Source: Stictocephala bisonia (Eukaryota > Arthropoda > Insecta > Hemiptera > Membracidae). From it: a DNA stretch of 64,000 nt. Below the pieces are notes generated by a model. It was not told the DNA's origin and ran no database searches. It saw only the letters and a program-made list of their open reading frames with translations. Made by a program: the position numbers and the translations under genes. Where the stretch lies: assembly GCA_035578905.1 (NCBI GenBank), contig JAQJVL010001117.1:124001-188000 (forward strand), given 5' to 3'. Below are positions 1-10,896 of the stretch, in pieces (positions within the stretch are counted from its first letter, which is position 1; each line of letters begins with the position of its first letter).

Positions 1-2814
1 TGATCTGTCTTTTCTGAGAAAACCCAGGTTGAATACCCCAACGGTTGCAAATTGTTGTCGCCTCACATACGAAATCATCAAATTGTTCTCTCATCTCTTT
101 CAGTTTTAGAAGAGTGTTATTGAGTAAGTTGTAGGCTGAAAGTAGGTCTACTGTCTCCGACTGCAAAGTTTTAGACACTATATTAATACATTCCAGAACT
201 TTACATTGAATAACCAGCAGCAAAACAAATTTGAAAGATTCGAGCTTCTTTTTCAGCTGAATTGATTCATCCTTTTCCTTTTTCTTTTGACTTGTCAAAT
301 TTAGCTTGGTTAGGCATTTTAATACGTCACAAAACCTATGTTTTAAAGCACTGACTGCATCTAACCTCCCAGCCCAGCGAGTAGGATTTAAGGATTTTAA
401 CGTCTCTTTTTTGTTACTTTCATTTTGTTGTGTTGACTGTAACTCTTCCCATCGAACAATACTGTGACCAAAAAAGCAATAGACACTTTGTATTGTGTCA
501 AAAAAATTACAAATTTCTCTGTTGTCTTCGACGGCGTCTTTTACAACTAAATTCAGGTTATGTGCTGCACAATGTACAAAGTACGCATTTGGAGCCTTGT
601 CTTTTATTCGACGTTGCACACCATTGTACACTCCACTCATAACGGCAGCTCCGTCATATCCTTGACCTCGACATTTGCTTAGATCCAAGCCCTTTGAGTT
701 TATTGTCTTAAGTATTTCATCTGCTAACCCTTCCGCTGTTTGGTCTTTAACTTCTATAAAAGAAAAGAAAACTTCACATATCTCCAGCTTTGTAGGTTTC
801 CCCGATTCACTTTTTTCAATTTTTACGTATCTGTAAACTTCACTCAACTGGTCCACTTTAGCTATATCTTGGGTAGTATCAAAAATAACAGAAAAAAACG
901 AAGCATTGTGTATCTCGTTCAAAATGGTTTTCCTGAGATGGGAGGCCAAAAGCTCTATAAGTTCATTTTGAATAGTGGGACTTAAATAATTAGTTTTCCC
1001 TTGAGGCCGCATTAAAAGCTTTTCTAAAATCGGGTCATACTTTGAAAGCAATTCTATAATGGAGAGGAAATTCCCCTTGTTGCTGCTTTCCAAGTTTTCT
1101 CTGTGCCCTCGAAATGCTACATTACATGTTGCTAGAGTCAGAGTTACATTCAAGATTCTTTCAATCACCTTACGCCAAAATCTTCTTTCATCTTCACTTT
1201 GTTTGTTAATAGTATCTACAACAGTTCTATTTCTTGACCACTGTTCATACACCATGCAGGCTTGAGAATGCACTTTTGACCCTTCATGACTAGCTATGCG
1301 TTCCGAAATGTGTTTCCAGTCTCTCACGCCCTTTTTTGAAAACAGGTTACTCAAATTTATTCCAGTTACAAGGACGTCCTGAGGAAACAACCAACATGGA
1401 AGGCAATAGACACAATCGTTATTTTTTGAATAGCACAGCCAATTTCTCTTGAGTTTTATACCAGCTTTGGTTGTAAATGAATAATAATGACTCGAAAAAC
1501 ATCGCCCTTGCCTATCTCTTGGAAAAGGTCCTTCAGGTTGATAAGGACCATCCCCGACCAGTTTACGTTTAAGCTCACTTTCATTAACAGTTTTTGGGAA
1601 AACATCACACAAACTAACATTAAGCGCATCTTCAAGTTCGTGTGTAACACGTACTTCAATTTGACCTTGCTCATTTATGAGTTTATTAGTAGAATTTTCT
1701 GTAGAGTGAAGTTCTTCATGACTTTCGTTAGGACAGGTTTCCAGCTCACGACCCGTTATTTTAATTTCATCTTCAACTTGACATGGCTTTTTTAATTCTG
1801 AAATTAAAAATCGTGTGATAGATAAATCAATAGCAAATTATTTTATAAAATGCCTCTTGAAAATAAAAATACCTAAGACGTGCAAAAGTAATTAGTCGAG
1901 CCTCGAGTAGTTTCAAATAATAGTATATTTCATCACTAGGTCCAAAAGTAACACTTTTTGATACGAGCTCAAGTTTAACGTCCTCCGGAGGGGAGGCCGA
2001 GGACGTTAAATGAGCGAGTATCAAAAAGGCACTTTTGGGGCGAGTGATGAATGATACTTTTTGTCATGATGTAAATTATATTGCGCTAAAATTCCATATC
2101 GTTTTATAATTAATTCAAATTTAAATATTGGTTTAAACTCTTAAGTTTTGGACGAACGACTTTATTCCGTTGATTTAGACAATCAGCTGTTGTAATAAAA
2201 TGATAGCTATCGATTATTTGTCAGTATCGATTACTTGATGAAATGTTCTAGGAGCCAAAACTTACCTTTGTTTACATTCTAGTCCTTTGAAAAAAGTTGT
2301 TAAAAATGAATGTTTTCTAGGACTTCTTGGTACCAATGTGTAGCCAATATAATCAACTACAAATGTGTGCAATAAAATATACATCTAGGCCAGGTCAATT
2401 TTTAAATATCTTAATATTTATAAACGCTTGCATTTCGAATTGCGCCGTGATCATTTTTGTGTGAACCGACAACAGCTGGCAAATTATTAAGCATAATTAT
2501 TACTCCATGTTTAGTTTTTCTTTTTATTTAGTTTTGTTGTTATAAAAGTAAATTTAATTGTTGTAATTAAATCTTGTTTACGAATTTGAAAAGTGTGATA
2601 GTTTGGAAAATAAACTAATCGTTAAAAAAATGGATACATTGCTATTCTTACCTGATTCGGATTGAGTAGGTTTTTCACACAGATCTTGGTCCTTGGTTTG
2701 AGACGTCGAAGCAGTTAACCAAGCGTTTAAATTTTTGGAACTTCGTGCAGCTTCATCGTCTTTTCGTTTTTTCTCTTTGCGTTTCTGAGACCCACTTTCA
2801 TAAGTTCTCTTCAT
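1..2814 (-). CDS. ZMYM1-like hAT transposase, spliced, C-terminus beyond window
   Basis: This is a DNA transposase of the hAT superfamily, the kind often annotated as zinc finger MYM-type protein 1-like. Exon 1 is 2814-2652, a Lys-rich start (MKRTYESGSQ) ending at a CAG|GTAAGA donor. Exon 2 begins at 1797 after a TTTCAG acceptor and stays open without a stop to position 1. The splice joins in phase. Exon 2 encodes a TTF-type zinc-finger region (GPYQPEGPFPRD, then Cys at CLPCWLF) and the hAT catalytic core with CRGQGYDGAAVMSG, AHNLNLV and NPTRWAGR motifs. About 653 residues are visible; the C-terminal dimerisation region is off the edge. No nonsense or frameshift was seen, so this may be a recent copy. 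The family is clear; activity is unknown. Confidence 0.85.
1930..2050. repeat. Imperfect inverted repeat (foldback or MITE-like) inside the hAT intron
   Basis: Arms 1930-1987 and 1993-2050 are inverted copies of each other. Both read TCATCACT...CCAAAAGT...CTTTTTGATAC...TTTAACGTCCTC from their outer ends, with roughly 80% identity by eye and a loop of only about 5 bases around CCGGAGGGG. The repeat lies inside the intron of the hAT gene. It could be a small non-autonomous element or a regulatory hairpin. No clear target duplication was seen. Confidence 0.6.
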
Positions 2815-3186
2815 AGTTCATACTCAATTTATTAAAACTATTTACAAACTATACACAGATCAGATTAAATAGGCCGCACGTACACGCACCATACTTTTGT
2901 AACCAAATAAACGCTAAAACACGCACACACAGACTACAGCAGAGACAGGAGTGTTGACAAAGTGATTACTGACTTACGTGCTGAGAACAATAGACACAAG
3001 GTCATTCGCCCTTCGCAGCTGAGTAGGGCTGCGATCCCCTCCCCACCCACTACCTGCCAGGCAGCCACTCGCGACTCGCCACAAATTAAAATTCCCTCCT
3101 TTTTTCCCAGGAGTCTCGCGGGGGCCCTTACCTCGGGGGGCCCCGGGGCACTGCCCCGGTGGCCCCGGTGGATTCTTACGCCACTG

Positions 3187-3932
3187 CCAATAAATCTATC
3201 CCATATAAATCTTATAGCTGCTAAACGATCATTGACTAATCGTTCTTGTCTTGTCATTTTATCATCAAAGCGTAAACATATACATAAAAAACGAAACCTT
3301 GGCAAGGACATTGTGGCTCTGTAAATTGAAAAACCTAACTCGACTGACCAGAGCTCTTCCAGGTTTCATCTAGAATCTCTGTGCACTCCAGACAGATATA
3401 GTAGCCCTATGAAAGAAAGTATTTCATTTTTAGAAGTATTGCAATGGTAAGACTGTTTTTGTATATTTTGAACTTACCTAGCTATTTCATCATTTGTTCT
3501 TAGTGTTATTTCTTCTATTATTATGTCATTTAATAGAATATTCCATGACTCATATGCTGTACTTACTCACTTTGCTGCTCCTTTTGGCCCACGCAAATGC
3601 AATACTAAATTCCTCTGTGGAAGCCTTCCTCTTCTCTCAGGTTCTTTGGTTGACCATGCATAAGAAAACTTTTTACTTCTTCCAAGAACTGTGTGCACAT
3701 TTCTTTGCCTATCACTAATTGCACTACTTCCACTAGCTTCTTCCTCTTCATTTCTTCCATCATTGTCATCAGCACTAACTTCGTCAGAATAATCAATTTC
3801 TTCTAAGACATAGTTTGGGTCTAATTCACTATCGTCACTTCCATATAAATCTGACAATGTATCATCCCCTTCATCACTTTCTTCTACTAATAAATCTCTT
3901 AAAGTGTCCGAGTTATCAGCTAAATTTGACAT
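3187..3932 (-). pseudogene. piggyBac transposase, N-terminal half, broken
   Basis: The start MSNLADNSD at 3932 leads into an acidic N-terminus with DSELDPNYVLEE, then a YAWSTKEPERRG stretch typical of the segment before the piggyBac DDE domain. An in-frame TGA interrupts at 3567-3569. The frame then continues (AYESWNILLND) to a GCTAG|GTAAGT donor near 3477. After an intron, and a second in-frame stop, NLEELWS and the conserved RFRFLCICLRFDDKMTR follow. Coding is cut at 3186 by the hAT element before any catalytic aspartate, so this fragment is dead. Confidence 0.8.
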
Positions 3933-3981
3933 TTTATTACAAAAATATAATACACAAACAAACAAAAACAACACACGTAAA

Positions 3982-4189
3982 TATAACACTGGGATTCACT
4001 GGACCCCACAACAACTTGAGCTACTCACTACACTGACAGCAAACGACTGAGACGTGATTTAGACAATGAAGAGTATAGGCAGGTGTACCAACAAAATTTA
4101 CATGGGCGCTAAATATCCCTATTAGGTTTTATACCTTAGAAAAAAAACGCCGAAAAATTGAGTGGGGTCCAGTGGACCCCAGTGTTATA
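3982..4189. repeat. 27-bp inverted repeat of piggyBac 1
   Basis: Arms 3982-4008 (tataacactgggattcactg...) and 4163-4189 are inverted and nearly identical. The inner part, GGGGTCCAGTGGACCCC, is itself almost a perfect palindrome. They lie between the terminus and the transposase start, so transposase-binding subterminal sites are the likely role. This is inferred from position only. Confidence 0.6.
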
Positions 4190-4412
4190 TATGCATTAAT
4201 TAATTAAGAATAAAAATGCACACTATTAAATGACATCAATGAGAGCATAAACATGGTTGCGCACTGTAGATGTCACTGCAAGACAATGTATTATCGAACT
4301 CACAGTCTGCATGTGTTACTCCGTGCTCTGAAGTGGTGAGGCCACTCCCATGCTTTTTTAGTAGCGGACTCTCAGTCCACGCGCAAGAACCACGGGTGTA
4401 CTGGAGGGTTAA

Positions 4413-5007
4413 TGATAGCTAAAATAATAAAACAAGAAAACTAACTTAAAGAGACACAGAATAAAACAGGAAAAACTAACACAAAACAACACACGCAAAA
4501 GCATGTTGTTGTATTAAGTAAATAATAAATTTTGAGGTTAACTGAGAAAGTAGATATATGATAAAGGAGGGAGAGAGAGAGAAGATTTATGATTGAGGGA
4601 GAGAGAAGCTAAGAACAGTGTTACCAATGCGCCAATATCATAGTTCCCTGCCGGCATTGATTGTTGCAGAAAGCCCGTAATTAGAGACACTTGAGGGGTT
4701 TCTGTAATAAACGAATGCCCAATGTGTGTAGCTTAAAACAGCCACAGATAGAGGGTTTCTGTACAAACGATGCTTCTAAAAATTTAGAAGCCAAACTGAA
4801 TAAAAGTAAACACCTCAAAAAATGTCACTAAAGGGGTTATGCAATTATCAATTCATTCTCATTCTCAGGCACTCCATTGTCGAGAGTTATGGAGTGCCTA
4901 AGCCACAAAAAACCAATTTTGAGAAAAATAAGGTTTTATTAGACTAAGCATAAAATCTAGTAAAATAAGAACAACACGATTCTGAAAAAAAACATAATTT
5001 CTTTTTT
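4413..5007. other. Stretch without a recognised gene
   Basis: AT-rich sequence with a short GA-rich simple repeat (about 4563-4610) and a small hairpin at about 4867-4898, where AGGCACTCCAT pairs with ATGGAGTGCCT. I see no supported coding sequence. The segment may belong to the 3' end of the uncharacterised element E1. Confidence 0.4.
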
Positions 5008-5204
5008 CTATAGTAAGATTTTGTACACACAAGATCCAATTTCCCAAGATCCTCTTGATGCTACACTTTCTGGCCACATATACATTATTCCTGCATCAGT
5101 GTTACAAACATGGAAGCTGATATTGTAGACCTACAACTGCCTCAAATAGAAAACTTTTTCAGTTTGGTATTTTAGGAAGGGGCATTGCTTGCTGTAAATC
5201 ATAC
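5008..5204 (-). pseudogene. E1, C-terminal fragment of an uncharacterised transposon-like protein
   Basis: Minus-strand reading gives YDLQQAMPLPKIPN, a break (TGA and a +1 shift), then VFYLRQL, NTDAGIMYMWPES and ASRGSWEIGSCVYK. The order (hydrophobic start, aromatic-rich strand, W-ES, RG-EIGSC) matches the corresponding part of the better-kept copy near 63.4-63.7 kb, which has FDLQAGFPAP, CYFWHEAEGNRGANKIETC and then YSDNCCGQQKN. This appears to be the RNase-H-like core region of a widespread but unnamed insect transposon-like family. Its N-terminal part lies at 17891-18665, separated by a pogo insertion. The fragment is degenerate. Confidence 0.6.
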
Positions 5205-5234
5205 GTGATGACTCAATACTCAAAAGAAAGGTTT

Positions 5235-5805
5235 TTAGAGGCCTTTGTATTTTTTATTGTTGAGTTTTTGTACCTGTGTGGGTTTGTTTTCTGTAGACTG
5301 ATGTTTTAAGGCCATGTTTTGTTTTTCTACATTTACATCCAAAAATGATAATTTATTGTTTACTTCTTTTTCTATGGTAAATTTAATGGTGGGTGAAACC
5401 TTGTTTGAGTGTTCTAAAAATTCTTCTAAATTTGGTTCACCATGACTCCAGCAGACAAATGTGTCGTCCACGTACCTAAGCCAAACCTTAGGTTTGAGAT
5501 TTGAGGAAGCAATAGCTTGTTCCTCAAACTTTTCCATGTAGATATTGGCAAAAATAGGTGATAGTGGGGAACCCATTGCCATACCATCGTCCTGGCGGTA
5601 TATTTGACCTTCTATTTCAAAGAGATTACATTCAGTGCAAAGCTGTAAAAGTTCCATTATTACGTTTATGGGCAGTTTGGTACGTTCTGAAAGTTTAGTG
5701 TCTTGGTTAAGCCTGTTTTCGATTATTCTTAGAGTTTCTTTTACCGGAATATTAGTGAACAAGTTAACTACATCAAAACTGACAAGAATGTCATTATTAT
5801 TGTTG
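5235..5805 (-). pseudogene. Penelope-like element reverse transcriptase, fragment
   Basis: This is the core of a Penelope-like reverse transcriptase. It has VSFDVVNLFTNIPV (motif A region), DDGMAMGSPLSPIFANIYME (motif B), LRYVDDTFVCW (YVDD active site) and FTIEKEVNNKLSFLDV. The reading opens abruptly at about 5805, so the N-terminus is missing. It ends in a garbled NKPTQVQKLNNKK where YRKPTHTD is usual, so the thumb end and GIY-YIG endonuclease are absent. It lies in the putative intron of E1. Confidence 0.85.
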
Positions 5806-6300
5806 TCTTTTCAGGTTAAAATGTATTTGTATTAGTTAATTAGATTGGATAGTAGTCTCAGTCCTTCCGAGTCACATATAAATAATTTTTGTGCATGTTT
5901 AATGTTATTTTAAATTAATAGTGTTTTTCAGGTACCTTATATTTATTTTATTTATGATTAGTTAATTTATCTCATTTCAGTCTGATTTGAATATTATTTT
6001 AATTGTGTTTTAACATTTTTTCGTTGATTTCGTGACCTTGGCAGTGCCTAATCGGTTATATTAATTTAACCCTTTTAAAATTTTTATATTTAGCTCAAGT
6101 TCATTTTGTTGTACCCCATTCTATGATCTAGGTTAAAATGTAGATAATTATGAATGTAGATAAGTTTATTAGTTTAAGAACGTAGTTTTATAACATGTTT
6201 GTGTAGATGTAATTTAGTTTTTAGCACTTGAAAAAGGTTTGGGTTCTACCAAATCGAAACATGGTGATTGGTAATTTTCACGTAATGATGGCAAATGTCC
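5806..6300 (-). mobile_element. Probable Penelope-like flanking sequence
   Basis: AT-rich, non-coding. Near 6228-6265 it carries a stretch (gaaaaaggtttgggttctaccaaatcgaaac) resembling the A-rich motif followed by CGAAAC that is common at Penelope-like termini. The link to the adjoining RT fragment is by proximity only. Confidence 0.4.
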
Positions 6301-6364
6301 AACAACCTTTGTCTTCCCCATTGGATTTGGTATTGAAAATTTGTAGATATCTTTTATAACTTAC

Positions 6365-6413
6365 TGGTGAGCATATACCTAACTTTTGATTGCTCATTTA
6401 AATATAATCTGTA
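6365..6413 (-). pseudogene. E1, short coding piece after the pogo insertion
   Basis: Read on the minus strand from the TA where pogo inserted, the frame of the 17.9-18.3 kb segment continues: SVSVM then YRLYLNEQSKVRYMLT. It stops at a GTAAGTTA donor at 6364. The continuity across 11.5 kb identifies the interrupted gene and fixes the pogo insertion point. Confidence 0.55.
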
Positions 6414-7395
6414 GGGGAGAGTGTTGAACCTTGAACCTATTTTTTGTTATTATATTTTCATTTCAATTTGACATATGCAATCTTGAGCATGATGGCTTTT
6501 TTATGTAGTTAATACATTTGTTCAAAATATATGTTTTTTTTATAGATTTTTTAAACAATTATTTCTTGATCAAAATTATAATTAAAAATAAAATGTAATT
6601 AGGTTCAAGGTACAATATGGGTATTGTACCTTGAACCGGGCTATATTGTACCTTTAACCTATTAAATATATGTTGCAGAATATAAATTAAAAGTCAAATT
6701 TATTTCAAATAACATGTTTATTAGAAACAATGTGTTATAAACATTACATTGATATAATATAATAAACTTACACTGATATAATGAGCTACTTAAAGTTACT
6801 ATAATTATAATCATACTTCAAGTTAAAAAATGAAATCACGTTCCAATAAAAACCTACTTTACTTTAAAATGTGACAAATCGACTTCAAAGGATAACTTCT
6901 GTAGTTGCCTTTCCGATCCACCAGACAAAAACGGGTGAGGCAACTTAAAAAGAATGTCATTTTTGTCAAGTTCATAGGTTTCAGGATCCTCTCTTGTAAA
7001 CTTTTGTGAATTAACATCTTTCTTGAGATATTTAACTTCATAAAAACATTCACTTAACACATTCACTGCGGCAAAGAAATAGCAATACATGACCTAGGAG
7101 CTAAAAAAATTTTTTTACATATTATCTTACCTTAAGTCATCTAAAGTCCATAACAGGTGGAGGAAATGCAATTCTTGACATCTACAAATGTCATGTGGCC
7201 TTCGGAAGTTATAGGTCTCCGGTGACGCAGTAGCATTGCGCGGCGAATCTCCAGTAGGCACGCCCTCCGCTCCGACGCCAAGTCACTCACACAGTTTGGG
7301 AATTTGCGTCATTCACAAAGACTTTTATCTATTATTGTCTATTGTTTACTATTTTTATTTATACAGTTCTCCTCCTCCATCCCTACTGTCAATAT

Positions 7396-10300
7396 TTACA
7401 ACTGGTCGTGGTACACTTCAAAACACTGGCCAATACATAGGCCAGGTTTGTCAACACAAGTGTTGCAGTAATACGCTGTTTTTACCCTTTTTCCTGTTTG
7501 TTTCCAACAAGTTCGACAGTTTTTCCTTTTCAATCTGTTGTTATCATCACGTTCAATATTTTTTTCGACCTTGTGAGCATTTTGTCGCGCACGTTTTTGT
7601 AAGGGCGACACAATGTTTTCTGGAACTGCTGGTAGAAGTGATTTTATAACTGTACCGGGTCTTGGACCGGTACAGTTTCTTTTTTTCGTCATTGTCTGCC
7701 AGGCTGCCTGAGATTCGTTTTTGCCCTGCGTTTCGCGTAGTTGGTAGCCGTTGGCCCAGTTCCGTTTCGTTCCGTGTTCCAGCAGCTTCGGTCAAGTTGA
7801 CCTGTCTGGTCAGTTGTCTTGTGCTGCCTGCAGAATCTCGTTATGTTTGGCTAGACAAACTAAAACGTAAGTGTTCATTTTGTAAGTTTTAATATCTAAT
7901 CACCCTTTTGGTGAAAATACTTTTGTTTAAATAATATTAATCGTTCTCACTTGTGTTTTCAGAGTTTTGTTAAATTTATATTCTTTGTCTAGATGTTTTA
8001 ACCTAGGTTCGAGCCATGTGCTCATTGTTACCTTTTTGACTTTAATTGCTTTATTATCTCTGGTTTCATATTTAATAGTAGTTCTGTATAATGTTTTGTT
8101 GAGCCTTTTTAAGTTGCAGTTACCGATTTACCATCTTTTTGTTCATGGACAATAACCTAGCCTATCTTTAGTTTGATTTTCATGTTATGACAGATTGCTC
8201 ATTTTTCAATAGCCTAGTTCTCAGTTTGTCATTTTTAGTTCCATATACGTAATTAACTCTTTTATAATTTGTTAATTTGTAATTTGTCTTAAATCTGTTT
8301 TCCAACATAATTTTTCATAGCCTTAAGTTAATCTCTCCCTCCAATCATGTATAAGTTTGTCTCTTCATGTTAAGTTTTGTTAAATCAGGCACCCTTATAT
8401 TTTTAGTTGTTATGTGTAATATTTTGTTGTGATGGCTGGACTGTATTTGATGTGCTGTGTGTTGTGCCTTACAGTCCTCAGGTCAGTTCTTTCCATCTTT
8501 TCCCGGCGGCTGAGCTGGGGGTGATTTATAAGAAAACAAAAAAATATATAAAAACAAAAAGAAGAAAAAAAAAAAGTCTGTGGAACTTTATGAGGCCTAG
8601 GCCTGAGCTTCTAAACTTGGACAGTGATTTTAAGCAACACAGCCATTGGGGACTTATTTATTTATTTTTTTATTAAAGGGGAAAGAAAACGTGAAATACC
8701 AAGAACTTTTAATGTTAATATTTATTGTTATTTAGTTTAATTAGTCTATTTTCTTGTTACATTTGTTTAGATTTTTATTTTTGTTAGGTCCCCATTGTTA
8801 AATCCTGTTATTATTTATTTAATTGCTTAGGCCTAGTTATTGTTATTTATTTTTTGTTAAGTGTATTTGTGGGGGGGGTTTTGAAGTGAATTTTTACTCG
8901 ACGGTACCGTGTTATATTTTCTTTTAAATTATTTAATTTTTAAACTTTCACCAAAAGGGGATTATTGTTCTTTTGCTTAACTTTCAATTCGGAGCTGCCC
9001 AGGGATGCCGGCTTACTCCCTGGCCCGGTGGAATCAAGGGATTCGGGCTAAATTGCCGGTTTAAATGTTGTGATCCAAAAGTTTTCTAAATTTTCTCTTT
9101 TTTGGGGCTTAATATTTTCTTACGTTTTGGGGTGTCTCAGGCTAAACTGCAGATAGGCCATACAGTTGATTAATTGTTAAATTTTGGGTATTTGTAGAGT
9201 TTGTGGTATTTATAGCGTTTGTTATTATTGTGTAGTATCTTGGTAATTTTAGTGTTTGTTGTTATTTATTTAGTGAAAATTTTATATTGTGGCCTTCTGC
9301 CTATTTTATATCGTGGCCTTCTGCCGTTTTTGATTATGTGAATAGTGGGTTTTTGGTAATAAATTAGTTTTGCTCAGCTGCCGAGTGTTATTTTGACCCT
9401 CCAACTGCCACCCGTGATCCCATCGCTCGACTTGTTTTGAGCCATCCCCCGGTTGGCACGCTTTCCAGCTTTGGTGGGGGGATGGGACTCATAACTTGGA
9501 GTCTAAAGTCATAAAATGTCATTTTAGTTCTGTGCATGTTGTGTAGTGCATGCGAATTTAGCATCAGAATTTGAACTATGTGTATAAAAATCTTTTTATA
9601 CCATCTGAGTGTTTTGTGTTCAGATGGATAATAGCTCATCATCTGATCAGCTCTGTCGACACCACTCATGAAAGCATTATACTTCACGATTGGAAGTGGC
9701 TTGAGTTTTGTTTGATTTCTTTTGTTTATAAATTCAACCATCTCATTGTCGTGCTCTGTCGAAATGTACAAGACTGTTCGTTTGTCTTTCCACTTACCAA
9801 TCATTACACTATTACCATACCTGGCAATAGTTTCACCCTTATTCAATTTAGCTACCTTTACGTCCTGTGGTACATTTTTACGGTCCTGTCTGAGGGTTCC
9901 CGTCGAGTATGTCAATTGAGCTAACAGTTTAGATGACAAACTAAAACTGTTGTAAAAATTATCCATATAGACCGAATGGCCAAATCCAAGTTTTTCTTTG
10001 AGTAAGTGCATTACCACTTTTTCTGTGTGACCTTTTCCCCCAACTAATTTGTCATCGGACCCAGCGTACACTAAAAATTTAAAGATCAAACCTTGGTGAT
10101 CACATAAGGTGTACAGTTTTACACCATATTTATGCCGTTTCCCTTTTATATATTGGCGGAAAAATAACCGCTCCCGCCATAAAACCATAGCTTCGTCAAT
10201 AGACAGTTCCTTTTGCGGATAGTATATTTGAAGCATTTTGCTATTGAAATAATCCACAATGGGGCTGATTTTTTTTATTGACTCTTCCCTCTGTGGTTCA

Positions 10301-10896
10301 TTGGTTGATCCAGTAAAATGAATGCAACGTAGAATATTTAGGAATCTATCCCTAGACATATGTTTTCTGAACGATTTTATATCAAATAGAAAATTTGTTT
10401 TCCAGTAATCTTGCAACCGGTTAAATTTTATCGTTCCCATGTGTAAAACTATTCCGATAAATATTCTTAGTTCGGGTACGCTTAAGTCTTTCCATTTATG
10501 TATTCTTGAGTTTGGGGTCAGAGTAGGCTTGAAAAATACTTCTAAAGCATATTTATTAGTGGTTTTACAAATGTTCTCAAGGAAAACGTCGTCTAGTAAG
10601 AGGTTGAACCAGTCTAGGGGCGAACCATCACCAGGTATCGGCACTAACAACGTATCTGTTTTAGTAAAGGTAATGGGTCTCATACCTGCAGTGTTTATAG
10701 ACCATTGTAGGGCACCACTGTACATGTCCAAGTCATCTTCACTATCAGAATCCTCACCTAGTTCATCATCAGTAGACAGATTGTCAACAACTTGTTGAAT
10801 AGGATCGTCAACATCTTCTGTGTCACTGTAATTATCTAAAGGCACATTTTGTAAAACGGCGAGATTTGACGGGCCTTCTGTTGGTTCATCCATCAT
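7396..10896 (-). pseudogene. piggyBac I transposase, interrupted only by a solo LTR
   Basis: The start at 10896 gives MMDEPTEGPSN, an acidic N-terminus and a full DDE_Tnp_1_7 core. Catalytic-type aspartates sit in LSIDEAMVLWRER, VYMDNFYNSF and SGVDRADQMMSYY. The core ends in RTKMTFYDFRLQV at 9492, where the LTR begins. Coding resumes at 7646 with IKSLLPAVPENI and finishes with the Cys-rich C-terminal domain (CRTCWKQTGKR, YYCNTCVDKPGLC, CFEVYH). The two exon-like parts sum to 1656 nt, an exact multiple of three, and no other stop or shift is seen. About 551 residues is normal for the family. This is the best-kept piggyBac here, disabled by one event. Confidence 0.9.
7651..9491. mobile_element. 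Solo LTR (1.84 kb), copy 1
   Basis: The element starts TGTACCGGGTC and ends GGGACTCA (TG...CA). It is flanked by TAAC on both sides (7647-7650 and 9492-9495), a 4-bp target duplication. The same sequence occurs at 37063-48705, so it is a repeat family. The first 24 bases are palindromic (tgtaccgggtc...gaccggtaca). It has no supported ORF. There is an AACGTAAGTG donor-like site near 7865 and an AATAAA near 9360, which favours plus orientation for the parent retrotransposon. The parent family is unknown; the 4-bp duplication would suit Gypsy or ERV-like elements. Confidence 0.75.

Larger units (their letters stand above)
1..3186 (-). mobile_element. hAT element of the ZMYM1-like type, 5' half, runs off the window
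   Basis: The minus-strand terminus reads CAGTGGCGTAAGAATCC from position 3186, the CAGTGGCG-type end seen in many hAT elements. It is followed by a very GC-rich block (about 3110-3180) and then the spliced transposase gene starting at 2814. Just outside the terminus lies piggyBac coding sequence, interrupted mid-domain, so this hAT inserted into that piggyBac. The bases at 3187-3194 (ccaataaa) would be one copy of the 8-bp target duplication. The other copy is outside the window, so it cannot be confirmed. Confidence 0.7.
3187..4408 (-). mobile_element. piggyBac element 1, 5' half
   Basis: The right end is TTAA (4409-4412) preceded, on the minus strand, by CCCTCCAGTACACCC, a typical CC-starting piggyBac terminus. 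A 27-base inverted repeat (3982-4008 and 4163-4189), each arm holding a TCCAGTGGACC-like palindrome, lies between terminus and gene. The left part of the element is cut by the hAT insertion at 3186 and is not in the window. Confidence 0.6.

Noticed and set aside
2934..3324. Overlapping ORFs on both strands through the GC-rich block at 3110-3180
   Set aside because: The frames cross from piggyBac coding sequence into the hAT terminus. They are junction artefacts rather than a gene.
8407..8676. 89-residue plus ORF in the solo LTR
   Set aside because: Low-complexity Lys-rich stretch, not conserved in the second LTR copy.
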